From Mycobacterium kubicae (lineage in GTDB: Bacteria > Actinomycetota > Actinomycetes > Mycobacteriales > Mycobacteriaceae), in NCBI RefSeq assembly GCF_015689175.1, contig NZ_CP065047.1:2542001-2606000 (forward strand): DNA of 64,000 nt, read 5' to 3'. The translations under genes and the position numbers were made by a program. Positions 41,922 through 52,000 of this stretch are shown here, piece by piece. A model generated the notes under the pieces. The model saw only the letters and a list, made by a program, of their open reading frames with translations, ran no database searches and had not been told where the DNA came from. Positions within the stretch are counted from its first letter, which is position 1; the number at the start of each line of letters is the position of its first letter.

Positions 41922-43367
41922 ATGTCGTATTTGACCACTGCGCCAGAAGCATTGACCGCAGCCGCCGGCAATTTGGCCGGTATTCGGTCTTTACTCGGTG
42001 ATGCGGCGGCCGCGGCGGCGGGCCCCACTTCAAGCGTTGCCGCGGCGGCCGCCGACGATATTTCGGCAGCAGTCTCACAGTTCTTCGGTTCGTATGGTCA
42101 CCAATTCCAAAGTCTCAATGCGCAAGCGTCCGCGTTTCACGACGAATTTGTGCGATTGCTGAACAGCAGTGCGAACGCTTACCTCACGACCGAGATAGCA
42201 AACGCGGAGCAAAACCTGCTGCACGCAATTAACGCACCCGCCCAAGCACTATTGGCGCAAGCCGCGAAAGGCGCCGACGGTATGAATGCCGGCGCCGCCG
42301 CGCTTAGGGCCAGCGTCAAGAATGCGTTGTCCAGTGCATCGCGCGGCGGTGCTGCGTCCTTGCTGGCTGGCAGCGTCGCCGCGGATGTGCAGGCCGTGTC
42401 GGCACCGCTGTTAGGCGCACAGTCGGCATTGTTCGGGTCACCGGCACTGCTTCGCCCAGCAGCCACGGGCCCGCTTGCTGTCGGTGGTGCGTACCAAAGC
42501 CTGTTCGCCACTACGCAGGCGAATCTGGCGTTGCTGAACCAGACGTGGTCGGCCAATCCGGCGCCGTTCCTCGCCCAGGTCATCGCCAACCAGCAGTCCT
42601 ATGCCCAAACGTTCGGCTCAGCTCTTCAAAGCGCCGCCCACGACTTCGGCGCGGGCCTGGCCGCGCTCCCGGCGGCTTATCAGGCAACGTTGCAAGCCCT
42701 CGCCGCGGGCGACGTCAGCGCCGCTGCTCAAGCCTTGGGAAAGGGCTATTTGAACCTGGTTTTCACCGGGTTCGATTACAGCAACGTTCCAACCGTCACG
42801 CTGGAAGGCGCCTTGGGCGACCTGCTCCCGATCGCCGCTATCCCCGGTGTCATTTCGCAGAACATGACCAACGTCCTCAAGACGATGACGGATGCGTCGA
42901 TCACCACCAACATTTCGCTGGTCAATCCGTCATTCACGACGGGCCTGCCGTTGACGCTGGCTTTGGATGCGCTCGGGGCGCCGATTCTGTCAGCGCAGGC
43001 GGCGCTGCAAAGCGGCACCACATTCCTCAACGCGCTCCAAGCAGGTGATGCTGCCGGCGCATTCGGGGCCTTGGTCGACGCACCTGCCGTCATCGCCAAC
43101 GGCTTTTTGAACGGTCAAGGCGCTATCACGCTGGCTTTGCCGACTTCGCTGTCGCCGGTCGCGGGAACGCAATCCCTGACCGCCGCCATCCCGATTGGCG
43201 GCATCCTCGCTCCGGCCAAGCCAGTCGTGGCAACGGCGGTGGTGCACCTGATCGGACCGCCCATCACACAGGAGATCCCGTTGGGCGGCACGCAGTTTGG
43301 TGGACTGCTTCCCGGTCTGCTGAGTGCCTCAGGACAGCTGGCCACTGTCATCAAGCCGGTGGGGTAG
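41922..43367 (+). CDS. PE family protein B (no PGRS), 481 aa
   Basis: Start taken at the second of two adjacent ATGs (41922; the first is 41919), giving MSYLTTAPEALTAAAGNLAG, with GAGGGAG at a better distance. The PE domain (residues 1-95) ends in the YLTTE secretion motif. The rest shares blocks with PE-A and PE-C: NPAPFLAQVIANQQSYAQT, GDVSAAAQALGKGYLNLVF, GALGDLLPIAAIPGVISQN, ANGFLNGQGAI and the terminal GTQFGGLLPGLLSASGQLA. No Gly-Gly repeats. Export through ESX-5 is inferred from the motif; function unknown. Confidence 0.87.
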   Translation: MSYLTTAPEALTAAAGNLAGIRSLLGDAAAAAAGPTSSVAAAAADDISAAVSQFFGSYGHQFQSLNAQASAFHDEFVRLLNSSANAYLTTEIANAEQNLLHAINAPAQALLAQAAKGADGMNAGAAALRASVKNALSSASRGGAASLLAGSVAADVQAVSAPLLGAQSALFGSPALLRPAATGPLAVGGAYQSLFATTQANLALLNQTWSANPAPFLAQVIANQQSYAQTFGSALQSAAHDFGAGLAALPAAYQATLQALAAGDVSAAAQALGKGYLNLVFTGFDYSNVPTVTLEGALGDLLPIAAIPGVISQNMTNVLKTMTDASITTNISLVNPSFTTGLPLTLALDALGAPILSAQAALQSGTTFLNALQAGDAAGAFGALVDAPAVIANGFLNGQGAITLALPTSLSPVAGTQSLTAAIPIGGILAPAKPVVATAVVHLIGPPITQEIPLGGTQFGGLLPGLLSASGQLATVIKPVG

Positions 43368-43541
43368 CCGCCGCGCAGCAGCCAACGCCGCTATCACTTC
43401 CGCCGCTTGGCAACCAAGGCGTCGACCACATCGGCGGAATCTATTGCGCTGCGGAGGGAACCCGAGTAAGGGTCCTTATTGGGTTTGGGTTGAATAGCGA
43501 CCGGGTGAGCGCGTGCTGCGCTGCGTCGAGAGGAGATTGCT

Positions 43542-45377
43542 GTGTCGTATGTAATCGCCGATTCGGGAGCAGTGATCGCGGCGGCAGGCAATTTGTCCGG
43601 CATTCAGTCGGCTCTGAGTGAGGCGGCCGCTGCGGCGGCGGCTCCGACGACCCAAGTGGCCGCGGCGGCCGCCGATGAGATATCGGCGGCGGTTTCCCGC
43701 CTTTTCGGCACTTTCGGCCAAGATTTTCAGGCCATCAACGCCCAGGCAGCCGCGTTTCACGCCGAGTTCGTGCGGTTACTGAACGGCGGCGCGGTCGCAT
43801 ACCTGAGCACTGAACTGGCCAACGCCGAGCAAAACCTGCTCAACGTGGTCAACGCTCCTGCGCAGACGCTGCTGGGGCCATCGGCCGCCGCGGCGCTGGT
43901 TCCCGCGGCAGCGCCGCTCCTCGGAATTCCCGGTCTGCCCGAAGTGCCGGTCCTCGGTGGCGGCACTGGCGGCGGCCTCCTCGGCGGCCTGGGCGGACTG
44001 CTCGGCGGTAGCGGCGGAATACTCGACCCGATCCTGTTCGGCGGCACCGGCGGCTTGCTCGGCCCGCTCATCGGCGGCAACGGCATCTTGAGCTCGCTGA
44101 TCGGCGGCGGACCGTTGGGCCCGTTGTTTAACGGTATCGGCCAGCAGTTCGGCAACACCGTGTCGGCATTGATCAACGGCAGCCTGTTCACCAACCCGCT
44201 TCAAGTCCTGCTGCCGGGGCTTTTCCCGCAGACCGGGGGCGCGCCGGCCATTCCCGCCTTTGGGGGCGCGTGGCAGCAGCTCTTCCTCCACACCTCAGCC
44301 AACCTGCAGGCACTTGGCGCCGCGTTCGGTGCCGATCCGTTCCCGTTGCTGCGGCAGGTCATCGCCAATCAGCAGGGCTACGCCTACCTGACCGGCCGGG
44401 ACCTCGCGCTGGCCTTCCAGAACTTGCCCACCGAGATCGCGAATCTCCCGCAGACCATCCAAAACGGCGTGCAGACTCTCGCGGCCTTCAACCCGGCCTA
44501 CTACGCGCAGACCTTCGCCAACGGCACCCTGGGCAGCTTCCAGACGCTCAACACGTCGTTTGCCGCCTTCAGCCGCGACCTGCAGATCAACCTGGCCAAG
44601 TTCCCGGCCGACTGGTCGGTGGTCGGCCAAGACATCGCCGCTGGGCAGTACAACCTGGCGGTCAGCGACGGGACCAGGGCCGTCCTCAATGTCTTCTTGA
44701 GTGGCTTCGACACCAGCAATCTGGCCGACATCAAACTCGTGGGTCCGGTGGGCGATCTGTTCCCCGTGCTGAGCCTTCCGGGTCAGCAGATACTCGGGGC
44801 CAGCACGCTGATGCCCGCCCACTCGATTCCGGCGCAGATGACGGCCAACCTGGGCCGGTTCTTCACCGCCCTTGCCGATACGAGCGTGTCGACGACGATC
44901 TCGGGATCGCTACTTCCGACTCCGCAGTTGCAGCTCGGCGCGAACTTCGGCCTGCCGTTGCAGCTGCTCTTCGGCGTAGCGGGGACGCCGGTCGCCGGGC
45001 TCAATGGACTCGCGACGGCAGGAACGGTGATCGGCAGCGGCATCGCGACGGGCAATCCTTTGCAAGTGCTCAGCGGTCTTATCGACGCGCCCGCCTACGT
45101 GCTGGACGGACTGCTCAACGGCGAAGCCATCGTGAACTTGCCGCTTCCGGTGAGCTTCAGCTTGCTCGGACTGGACATCAACGTGCCGGTCGAGGTGCAC
45201 TTGCCGTTCAACGGTCTGATCGTTCCGCCGCACGCCATAACTGCCACGGTGCCGCTGGACCTGCTAGGCATTCAGATTCCCATCGACCTCACGCTCGGCG
45301 GCACGAAGTTCGGCGGATTGGCCCAACTCCTGGCCAACACCGGCTTCCGCACCCTCGCCGACGCGATCGCCAACTAG
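43542..45377 (+). CDS. PE family protein C (no PGRS; Gly/Leu-rich linker), 611 aa
   Basis: GTG 43542 follows GAGAGGAGATT. The PE domain (SYVIADSGAVIAAAGNLSG to the YLSTE motif, about residues 1-92) is followed by a Gly/Leu/Pro-rich stretch (GGGTGGGLLGGLGGLLGGSG, near residue 145) that is repetitive but not the GGAGGX pattern of PGRS. The C-terminal part shares blocks with PE-A and PE-B: DPFPLLRQVIANQQGYAYL, GQYNLAVSDGTRAVLNVFLS, GPVGDLFPVLSLPGQQI, DGLLNGEAIVNLPLPV and GGTKFGGLAQLLANTG. The collagen-like gene starts 8 bp after its stop. Confidence 0.87.
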   Translation: MSYVIADSGAVIAAAGNLSGIQSALSEAAAAAAAPTTQVAAAAADEISAAVSRLFGTFGQDFQAINAQAAAFHAEFVRLLNGGAVAYLSTELANAEQNLLNVVNAPAQTLLGPSAAAALVPAAAPLLGIPGLPEVPVLGGGTGGGLLGGLGGLLGGSGGILDPILFGGTGGLLGPLIGGNGILSSLIGGGPLGPLFNGIGQQFGNTVSALINGSLFTNPLQVLLPGLFPQTGGAPAIPAFGGAWQQLFLHTSANLQALGAAFGADPFPLLRQVIANQQGYAYLTGRDLALAFQNLPTEIANLPQTIQNGVQTLAAFNPAYYAQTFANGTLGSFQTLNTSFAAFSRDLQINLAKFPADWSVVGQDIAAGQYNLAVSDGTRAVLNVFLSGFDTSNLADIKLVGPVGDLFPVLSLPGQQILGASTLMPAHSIPAQMTANLGRFFTALADTSVSTTISGSLLPTPQLQLGANFGLPLQLLFGVAGTPVAGLNGLATAGTVIGSGIATGNPLQVLSGLIDAPAYVLDGLLNGEAIVNLPLPVSFSLLGLDINVPVEVHLPFNGLIVPPHAITATVPLDLLGIQIPIDLTLGGTKFGGLAQLLANTGFRTLADAIAN

Positions 45378-45385
45378 GCCCGTCA

Positions 45386-45724
45386 GTGACCAACACTGCG
45401 CACAGCGGCGCCGACGGCGAGCCCGGCCAGCCCGGGGCCGACGGCCAGGACGGTGCTCCCGGCCAACCCGGGACAGCCGGCGGCCACGGTGGTAAAGGGG
45501 GCCAAGGCGGAGCCGGGGGCCGCGGCGGCATGGGCGGTCGGGGCGGCGCAGGTGGTGCCGGCGGCGCCGGCGGTGCCGGCGGTGCAGGTGGCGCCGGCGG
45601 ACCCGGCGGTATCGGCGGGACTGGGGGACCTGGAGGACGAGGCGGGGAGGGCAACCCACCCGGAGCGCACGGCCAACCCGGCGCCTCCGGTGAGTCCGGC
45701 GCGCGTGGCAGCGACGGCTCCTGA
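45386..45724 (+). CDS. small collagen-like Gly-X-Y repeat protein, 112 aa
   Basis: From GTG 45386, eight bases after the PE-C stop. After seven residues (VTNTAHS) almost the entire protein is Gly-X-Y triplets: 28 in a row starting GADGEPGQPGADGQDGAPGQ, a single extra Pro, then six more ending GESGARGSDG. The first and last parts are true collagen-like (Pro, Asp, Glu, Gln in X/Y), while the middle (GGA, GGR, GGM) resembles PGRS sequence. No PE domain, signal peptide or membrane segment is visible, and the ribosome site is weak, so coupling to PE-C translation is likely. The opposite strand is also open and proline-rich, a consequence of composition. Function unknown; it could be an extracellular rod or adhesin. 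Confidence 0.55.
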   Translation: MTNTAHSGADGEPGQPGADGQDGAPGQPGTAGGHGGKGGQGGAGGRGGMGGRGGAGGAGGAGGAGGAGGAGGPGGIGGTGGPGGRGGEGNPPGAHGQPGASGESGARGSDGS

Positions 45725-46078
45725 TGGCCGCAAGCTGCGCCGCTCTGCTTCGCAACCACCTCGGCGGGTCGTTCCTATGAATCCAACGGATCTGGCGAAA
45801 ACCCAGTGAAATGTCGCAACCCCAAATAAGCTTGCGCATCAACAGACCCCAGTTGAAGGCACCCGCGCCGGCGCTGCACGCGTCGAGACCTTAGGCGCTG
45901 CCTTCACCTATTCGTATGCTCTGAGCTGCGCAAACGCCTCGAGCCGCGGTTGAAAAATTTGTGAAAATTGCCCGTTTATGTATCCGCGTTTTTGGGCAAA
46001 ACGACTGCGCACTTGTGCTTCGATGATCTTGGGGTCATCGGATCACATGGTTCATTTGGGTCATTAGGGGAGATGGAC
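45725..46078. other. intergenic region upstream of the giant PE gene
   Basis: 354 bp without a gene. The stretch 45940-46000 is AT-richer and includes an inverted repeat TTGCCC (45968-45973) / GGGCAA (45994-45999) with a 20-base gap. The ribosome site AGGGGA at 46066-46071 serves the PE start. A clear -10/-35 pair is not visible. Confidence 0.4.
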
Positions 46079-49000
46079 ATGTCACTTGTGCTCGTAATGC
46101 CGGAAGCTGTCGAAGCTGCGGCTCAGAGTCTCGCTGGGATCAACACGTCGCTAGCCGAGGTCAATCAGGCCGCAGCGGGAGTCATCACACGGCTGGTACC
46201 TGCCGCCGAAGACGAAGTGTCAGCCGCGATCGCGGCTCTGTTCGGCACCTTCGGTGAGGAGTACCAGGCGGTCAGCACGCAAGCGTCCGCCTTCCATGGC
46301 GAGTTCGTGAAGCTGCTGAGTGGCGGCGCGGCCTCCTACCTGGAGTCCGAAATCGTCAACGGCGCAGCCCTGCTGGCCAGCCCGGGCGCCGCCGCCGCGA
46401 TCGGTGGCAACCTCAGCGGCGGCCTGTCGGCCGGCTTGAACGTCGAACTCGCCCTCGAGGCCCTCGGCAACCTGGGCAGGGCGTTCACCGCGGGCATCTC
46501 CGGTTTCGCACTGCAAACCGGCGGCGCACTGACGAGCGGTTTCGGGACGGTAGTCGCCCAGACCGGTCAGGCGATCGTCAATGCCGGGCAGAACCTGCAA
46601 GGCTTCGGCGCGTTGCTGTCGACCGCCGGCGCCAACCTGAGCGCGCAGGCGAACGCGGCCTTGCAGCAAGCGGCAAACTTGGGCGCTCAGTTGAGCGCCT
46701 CCCTGGGAGTCAACCTTTCGGGCAACTTGAACCTCGGTCTGCCAGAGCTGATCGCCGCGTTCAACAGCGGCCTGGGCGGACTCGTCCAGACCGGCCAGAC
46801 GCTGAGCACCAACCTCATCGGCGGCTTCACCAACGGGCTGGCCGCCTTGGCCCAAACCGGCGGCAACCTGGTCGCCAACTTCGGTGCCAACCTGCCGGCC
46901 ATCTCGGCGCAGCTCAGCGCCGCCCTCTCGGGCAACCTCGGCGCTAACTTCCCGGCGCTGGTCGCTGCCTTCAGCGGTGGTATCAACGGCCTCATCGACA
47001 CCGGACAGGCCTTGGCGGCCAACCTGGCGGCCAACCTCGGTGGCGGGCTGAACGGTTTGGCGCAGCTGGGTCAGAACTTCGCGGCGCTGCTGAGCGGTGG
47101 GATCAACCTGCCGACGCTCGCCGCACAGCTGAGCGCGGCGTTGCAGGCCAACCTGGGCGGCAACTTCCCGGCTCTGGTAGCCGCCCTCAACGGTGGTCTG
47201 AACGGGCTGGTCCAGACGGGTCAGACGCTGGCCGCGAACCTGGCGGCCAACCTGGGCGGCGGTCTCAACGGACTGGCACAGCTGGGCCAGAACTTCGCCG
47301 CCGTCCTGACCGGTGGCATCAGCCTGCCGACTCTGGCCGCGCAACTGAGCGCGGTGTTGCAGGGCAACCTCGGCGCCAACTTCCCCGCTCTGGTGGCCGC
47401 GCTCAACGGTGGCCTGAACGGGCTGGTCCAGACCGGTCAGACGCTCGCAGCGACCTTGGCGACCAACTTCGGTGGCGGGCTCAACGCGCTGATCCAGACG
47501 GGTCAGAACTTGGCCGCGGCGCTGTCCGGCGGGTTCAGCCTGCCGGCCTTGGCCGCGCAATTGAGCGCGGCGTTGCAGGCCAACTTCGGTGGCAACTTCC
47601 CGGCTCTGGTGGCCGCCCTCAACGGTGGTCTCAACGGGTTGGTCCAGACCGGTGAAACGCTGGCGGCGAACCTGGCGGCGAATCTGGCTGGCGGGCTGAA
47701 CGGCCTGGCGCAGCTGGGTCAGAACTTCGCGGCGGCCCTGACCGGTGGCATCAGCTTGCCGGCGCTGGCGGCGCAATTGAGCGCCACCCTGCAGGCCAAC
47801 TTCGGCGCCAACTTCCCGGCGTTGGTGGCGGCCCTCAACGGTGGCTTGAACGGCCTGGTCCAGACCGGTCAGACACTGGCTGCCAACCTGGCGGCCAACC
47901 TCGGTGGCGGACTGAACGCGCTGGCCCAGCTGGGTCAGAACTTCGCGGCCGCCCTCTCCGGTGGGATCAGCTTGCCGGCGCTGGCCGCTCAGCTGAGCGC
48001 GACGCTGCAGGCCAACTTCGGAGCGTCGTTCCCACAGCTGGTGGCGGCGCTCACCGGTGGCATCAACGGGCTGGCTCAGCTAGGCCAGAACTTCGCGGCC
48101 AATCTGGCGGCGGCATTCAACTTCCCAGCATTGATCAACGCCTTCAACGGTGGGTTCAATGGGCTGCTACAGCTGGGCAATAACTTCGCGGCAAGCCTGG
48201 CTGGAAGCTTCAGCCTGCCCAACCTGGCAGCGTCGCTCAGCGCGGCGTTGCAGGCCAGCTTCGGCACCAACTTCCCGGCATTGGTTGCGAGCTTGAACGC
48301 CAACCTCACCGGGCTGGCCCAGGCCGCGCAGAACCTGGCGGCCAACCTGGCAAACGCCTTCGGTGGTGGCCTGAACGGCCTCATCCAGGCAGGTCAGACG
48401 CTTGCGGCCAACCTGGCCGGCAGCTTCAGCCTGCCGGCGCTGGCGGCGTCGTTGAGCGCTGCTCTGCAGGCCAACTTCGGCGCTAACTTCCCGGCGCTGG
48501 TGGCGGCATTCAACGGCAGCCTGAACGGGCTCGCTCAGCTCGGCCAGAACCTCGCGGCCAACTTGACCGCCGCATTCGGTGGCGGTCTGAACGGGTTCCT
48601 CACCGCGGCGCAGAACTTCGCCGCGGCCCTGGGCGGCGCCTTCAGCCTGCCCAACCTGGCCGCGAACCTCAGTGCTGCCCTGCAGGCCAGCTTCGGCGGA
48701 GCCTTCCCGGACCTGGTGGCGGCATTCAACGGTGGCCTGAACGGGTTGATTCAAACCGGTCAGGCGCTGGCGGCCAATCTGGCGGCTAACCTCGGCGGCC
48801 TCAACGGGCTGATCCAGCTCGGCCAGAACTTTGCGGCTGCCCTGACCGGAAGCCTCAGCCTGCCCGCCCTGGCGGCCCAGCTGAGTGCTGCTCTGCAAGC
48901 CAGCTTCGGCGGCTCGGTCCCGGCCCTGATCGCCGCGTTCAACGGTGGCCTGAACGGGTTGATTCAAACCGGTCAGGCGCTGGCGGCCAACCTGGCGGCG

Positions 49001-52000
49001 ACCTTCGGTGGCGGCTTGAACGGGTTCCTGCAGGCCTTGCAGAACCTGGGTGCCGCGTTCTCGGGCGGCTTCAACCTGCCTAACCTGGCCGCGTCGATCA
49101 GCGCTGCTCTGCAGGCCAGCTTCGGCACCAACTTCCCGGCGCTGATTGCCAGCTTCAACGCGAACCTGGCCGGACTGGCCCAGGCGGCGCAGAACCTGGC
49201 GGCCAACCTGGCGGCGACGTTCGGTGGCGGCTTGAACGGGTTCCTGCAGGCCTTGCAGAACTTGGGTGCCGCGTTCTCAGGCGGCTTCAGCCTGCCGAAC
49301 CTGGCCGCCACCATCAATGCGGCGTTGCAGGCCAGCTTCGGGGCGAACTTCCCGGCGTTGGTGGCGGCCTTCACCGGAAGCCTCAACGGGCTGGCCCAAC
49401 TGGGGCAGAACATCGCGGCCAACTTGGCGGCCACCTTCGGCGGCGGTCTGACCGGCTTCCTCAACGCGGCGCAGAACTTCGCGGCCGCGCTGGCCGGCAG
49501 CTTCAGCCTGCCGAACCTCGCCGCGTCGTTCAGCGCCGCAATCCAAGCCAGCCTGGGAGCGAACTTCCCGCAGCTGGCCGCGGCACTCACCGGCGGACTC
49601 AACGGGCTGGTCCAGCTGGGGCAGAACGTCGCGGCCAACCTGGCGGCGGCCTTCAACGCCCCCGCGCTGGCAGCGGCGCTCAACGCCGGGCTGAACGGGC
49701 TGGTCACCACCGCACAGAATGTGGCGGCCAACCTGGCGGCAGCCTTCAACGCCCCCGCGCTGGTGGCGGCCTTGAACGGTGGCTTCAACGGGCTGGTCCA
49801 ACTGGGGCAGAACCTGGCGGCAAGTCTGGCTGCCAGCTTCAGCCTGCCCAGCCTGAGCGCGACCATCAACGCGATGTTGCAGGCCAGCCTCGGCGCCAAC
49901 TTCCCGGCGCTTGTCGCGGCGATCAACGGTGGCCTCAACGGTCTGGCCCAGCTGGGGCAGAACATCGCGGCCAACCTAGCGGCCACCTTCGGCGGCGGTC
50001 TGAACGGCCTGATCAACGCCGCGCAGAACATCGGTGCCGCGTTGGCGGGCAGCTTCAGCCTGCCCAACCTGGCGGCCTCGATCAGCGCGGCGCTGCAGGC
50101 CAGCTTCGGTGCCAACTTCCCGGCGCTGGTTGCCAGCTTCAACGCGAACCTGGCCGGGCTGGCCCAGGCCGCGCAGAACTTCGCGGCCAACCTGGCGGCG
50201 ACCTTCGGCGGCGGCTTCAACGGGTTCCTGCAGGCGCTGCAGAACCTGGGGGCGGCATTCTCGGGCGGCTTCAACCTGCCGGCGCTGGCCGCGCAGATCA
50301 GCGCCGCCTTGCAGGCCAACTTCGGGGCCAACTTCCCGGCCCTGGTGGCGGCCTTCACCGGCGGTCTCAACGGATTGGTCCAGACGGGTCAGGCGTTGGC
50401 GGCCAACTTGGCAGCGACCTTCGGTGGCGGTCTGAACGGGCTGATCAACGCGGCGCAGAACATCGCGGCTGCACTGTCGGGCGGCTTCAGCTTGCCGGCG
50501 TTGGCCGCGCAGATCAGCGCCGCTCTGCAGGCCAGCTTCGGTGGATCGTTCCCGGCCCTGGTGGCAGCGTTCACCGGTGGCCTGAACGGGCTGATTCAAA
50601 CCGGTCAGGCCCTGGCGGCCAACCTGGCGGCGACGTTCGGTGGCGGCTTGAACGGGTTCCTGCAGGCCTTGCAGAACTTGGGTGCCGCGTTCTCGGGCAG
50701 CTTGAACCTGCCTAACCTGGCCGCGTCGATCAGCGCTGCTCTGCAGGCCAGCTTCGGTGCCAACTTCCCGGCTTTGGTGGCCAGCTTCAACGCGAACCTG
50801 GCCGGGCTGGCTCAGGCCGCGCAGAACTTGGCGGCCAACCTGGCGGCGACCTTCGGTGGCGGTCTGAACGGCTTGATCACCGCGGCGCAGAACCTGGGTG
50901 CCACGTTGGCGGGTAGCTTCAGCCTGCCCAACCTGGCCGCCTCGATCAGCGCTGCCTTGCAGGCCAACCTGGGCGCCAACTTCCCGGCGTTGGTGGCGGC
51001 GTTCACCGGCGGTTTGAACAACTTGGCCCAGCTGGGACAGAACATTGCGGCCAACCTGGCGGCGACGTTCGGCGGTGGTCTGAACGGCTTGATCACCGCG
51101 GCGCAGAACCTGGGTGCCACGTTGGCGGGTAGCTTCAGCCTGCCCAACCTGGCCGCCTCGATCAGCGCTGCCTTGCAGGCCAACCTGGGCGCCAACTTCC
51201 CGCAGTTGGTGGCAACCCTCACCGGTGGCCTCAACGGCTTGGCGCAACTGGGACAGAACTTCGCCACCAACCTGGCGGCGGTGTTCAACTTCCCGGCCTT
51301 GGTCAACGCGATCAACGGTGGCTTCACCGGACTGGTTCAGCTGGGGCAGAACTTCGCAGCCAACCTGGCCGCGAGCTTCAGCCTGCCCAACCTGGCCGCA
51401 TCGATCAGTGCGGCGCTGCAGGCCAGCTTCGGTGGTTCCTTCCCCGATCTGGTTGCGGCGTTCACCGGCAGCCTGAACAACCTGGCTCAGCTGGGGCAGA
51501 ACATCGCGGCCAACCTGGCGGCGACGTTCGGTGGCGGTCTGAACGGCCTGATCAACGCCGCGCAGAACTTCGCGGCCGCGTTGGCGGGCAGCTTCAGCCT
51601 GCCCAACCTGGCGGCCTCGATCAGCGCGGCGCTGCAGGCCAGCTTCGGTGCCAACTTCCCGGCCTTGGTTGCCAGCTTCAACGCGAACCTGGCCGGGCTG
51701 GCCCAGGCCGCGCAGAACTTCGCGGCCAACCTGGCGGCGACCTTCGGGGGCGGCTTGAACGGGTTCCTGCAGGCGCTGCAGAACCTGGGGGCGGCATTCT
51801 CGGGCGGCTTCAACCTGCCGGCGCTGGCCGCGCAGATCAGCGCCGCCTTGCAGGCCAACTTCGGGGCCAACTTCCCGGCCCTGGTGGCAGCGTTCACCGG
51901 CGGTCTGAACGGGTTGATCCAATCCGGTCAGGCGCTGGCTGCCAACCTCGCAGCCAGCTTCGGTGGCGGCCTGAACGGATTCCTCCAGGCGGCGCAGAAC

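Noticed and set aside
45289-45759. Proline-rich ORF antisense to the collagen-like gene
   Set aside because: PPxPP runs are the reverse complement of Gly-Gly codons. No ribosome site or conserved start; it crosses the PE-C end.
48973-51922. Long minus-strand ORFs (465 and 648 codons) opposite the giant PE gene
   Set aside because: They lie within the repeat array and are open because of the codon pattern of the 216-bp repeats. The proteins are low-complexity, without start signals or known domains; the plus frame has a PE domain and ribosome site.
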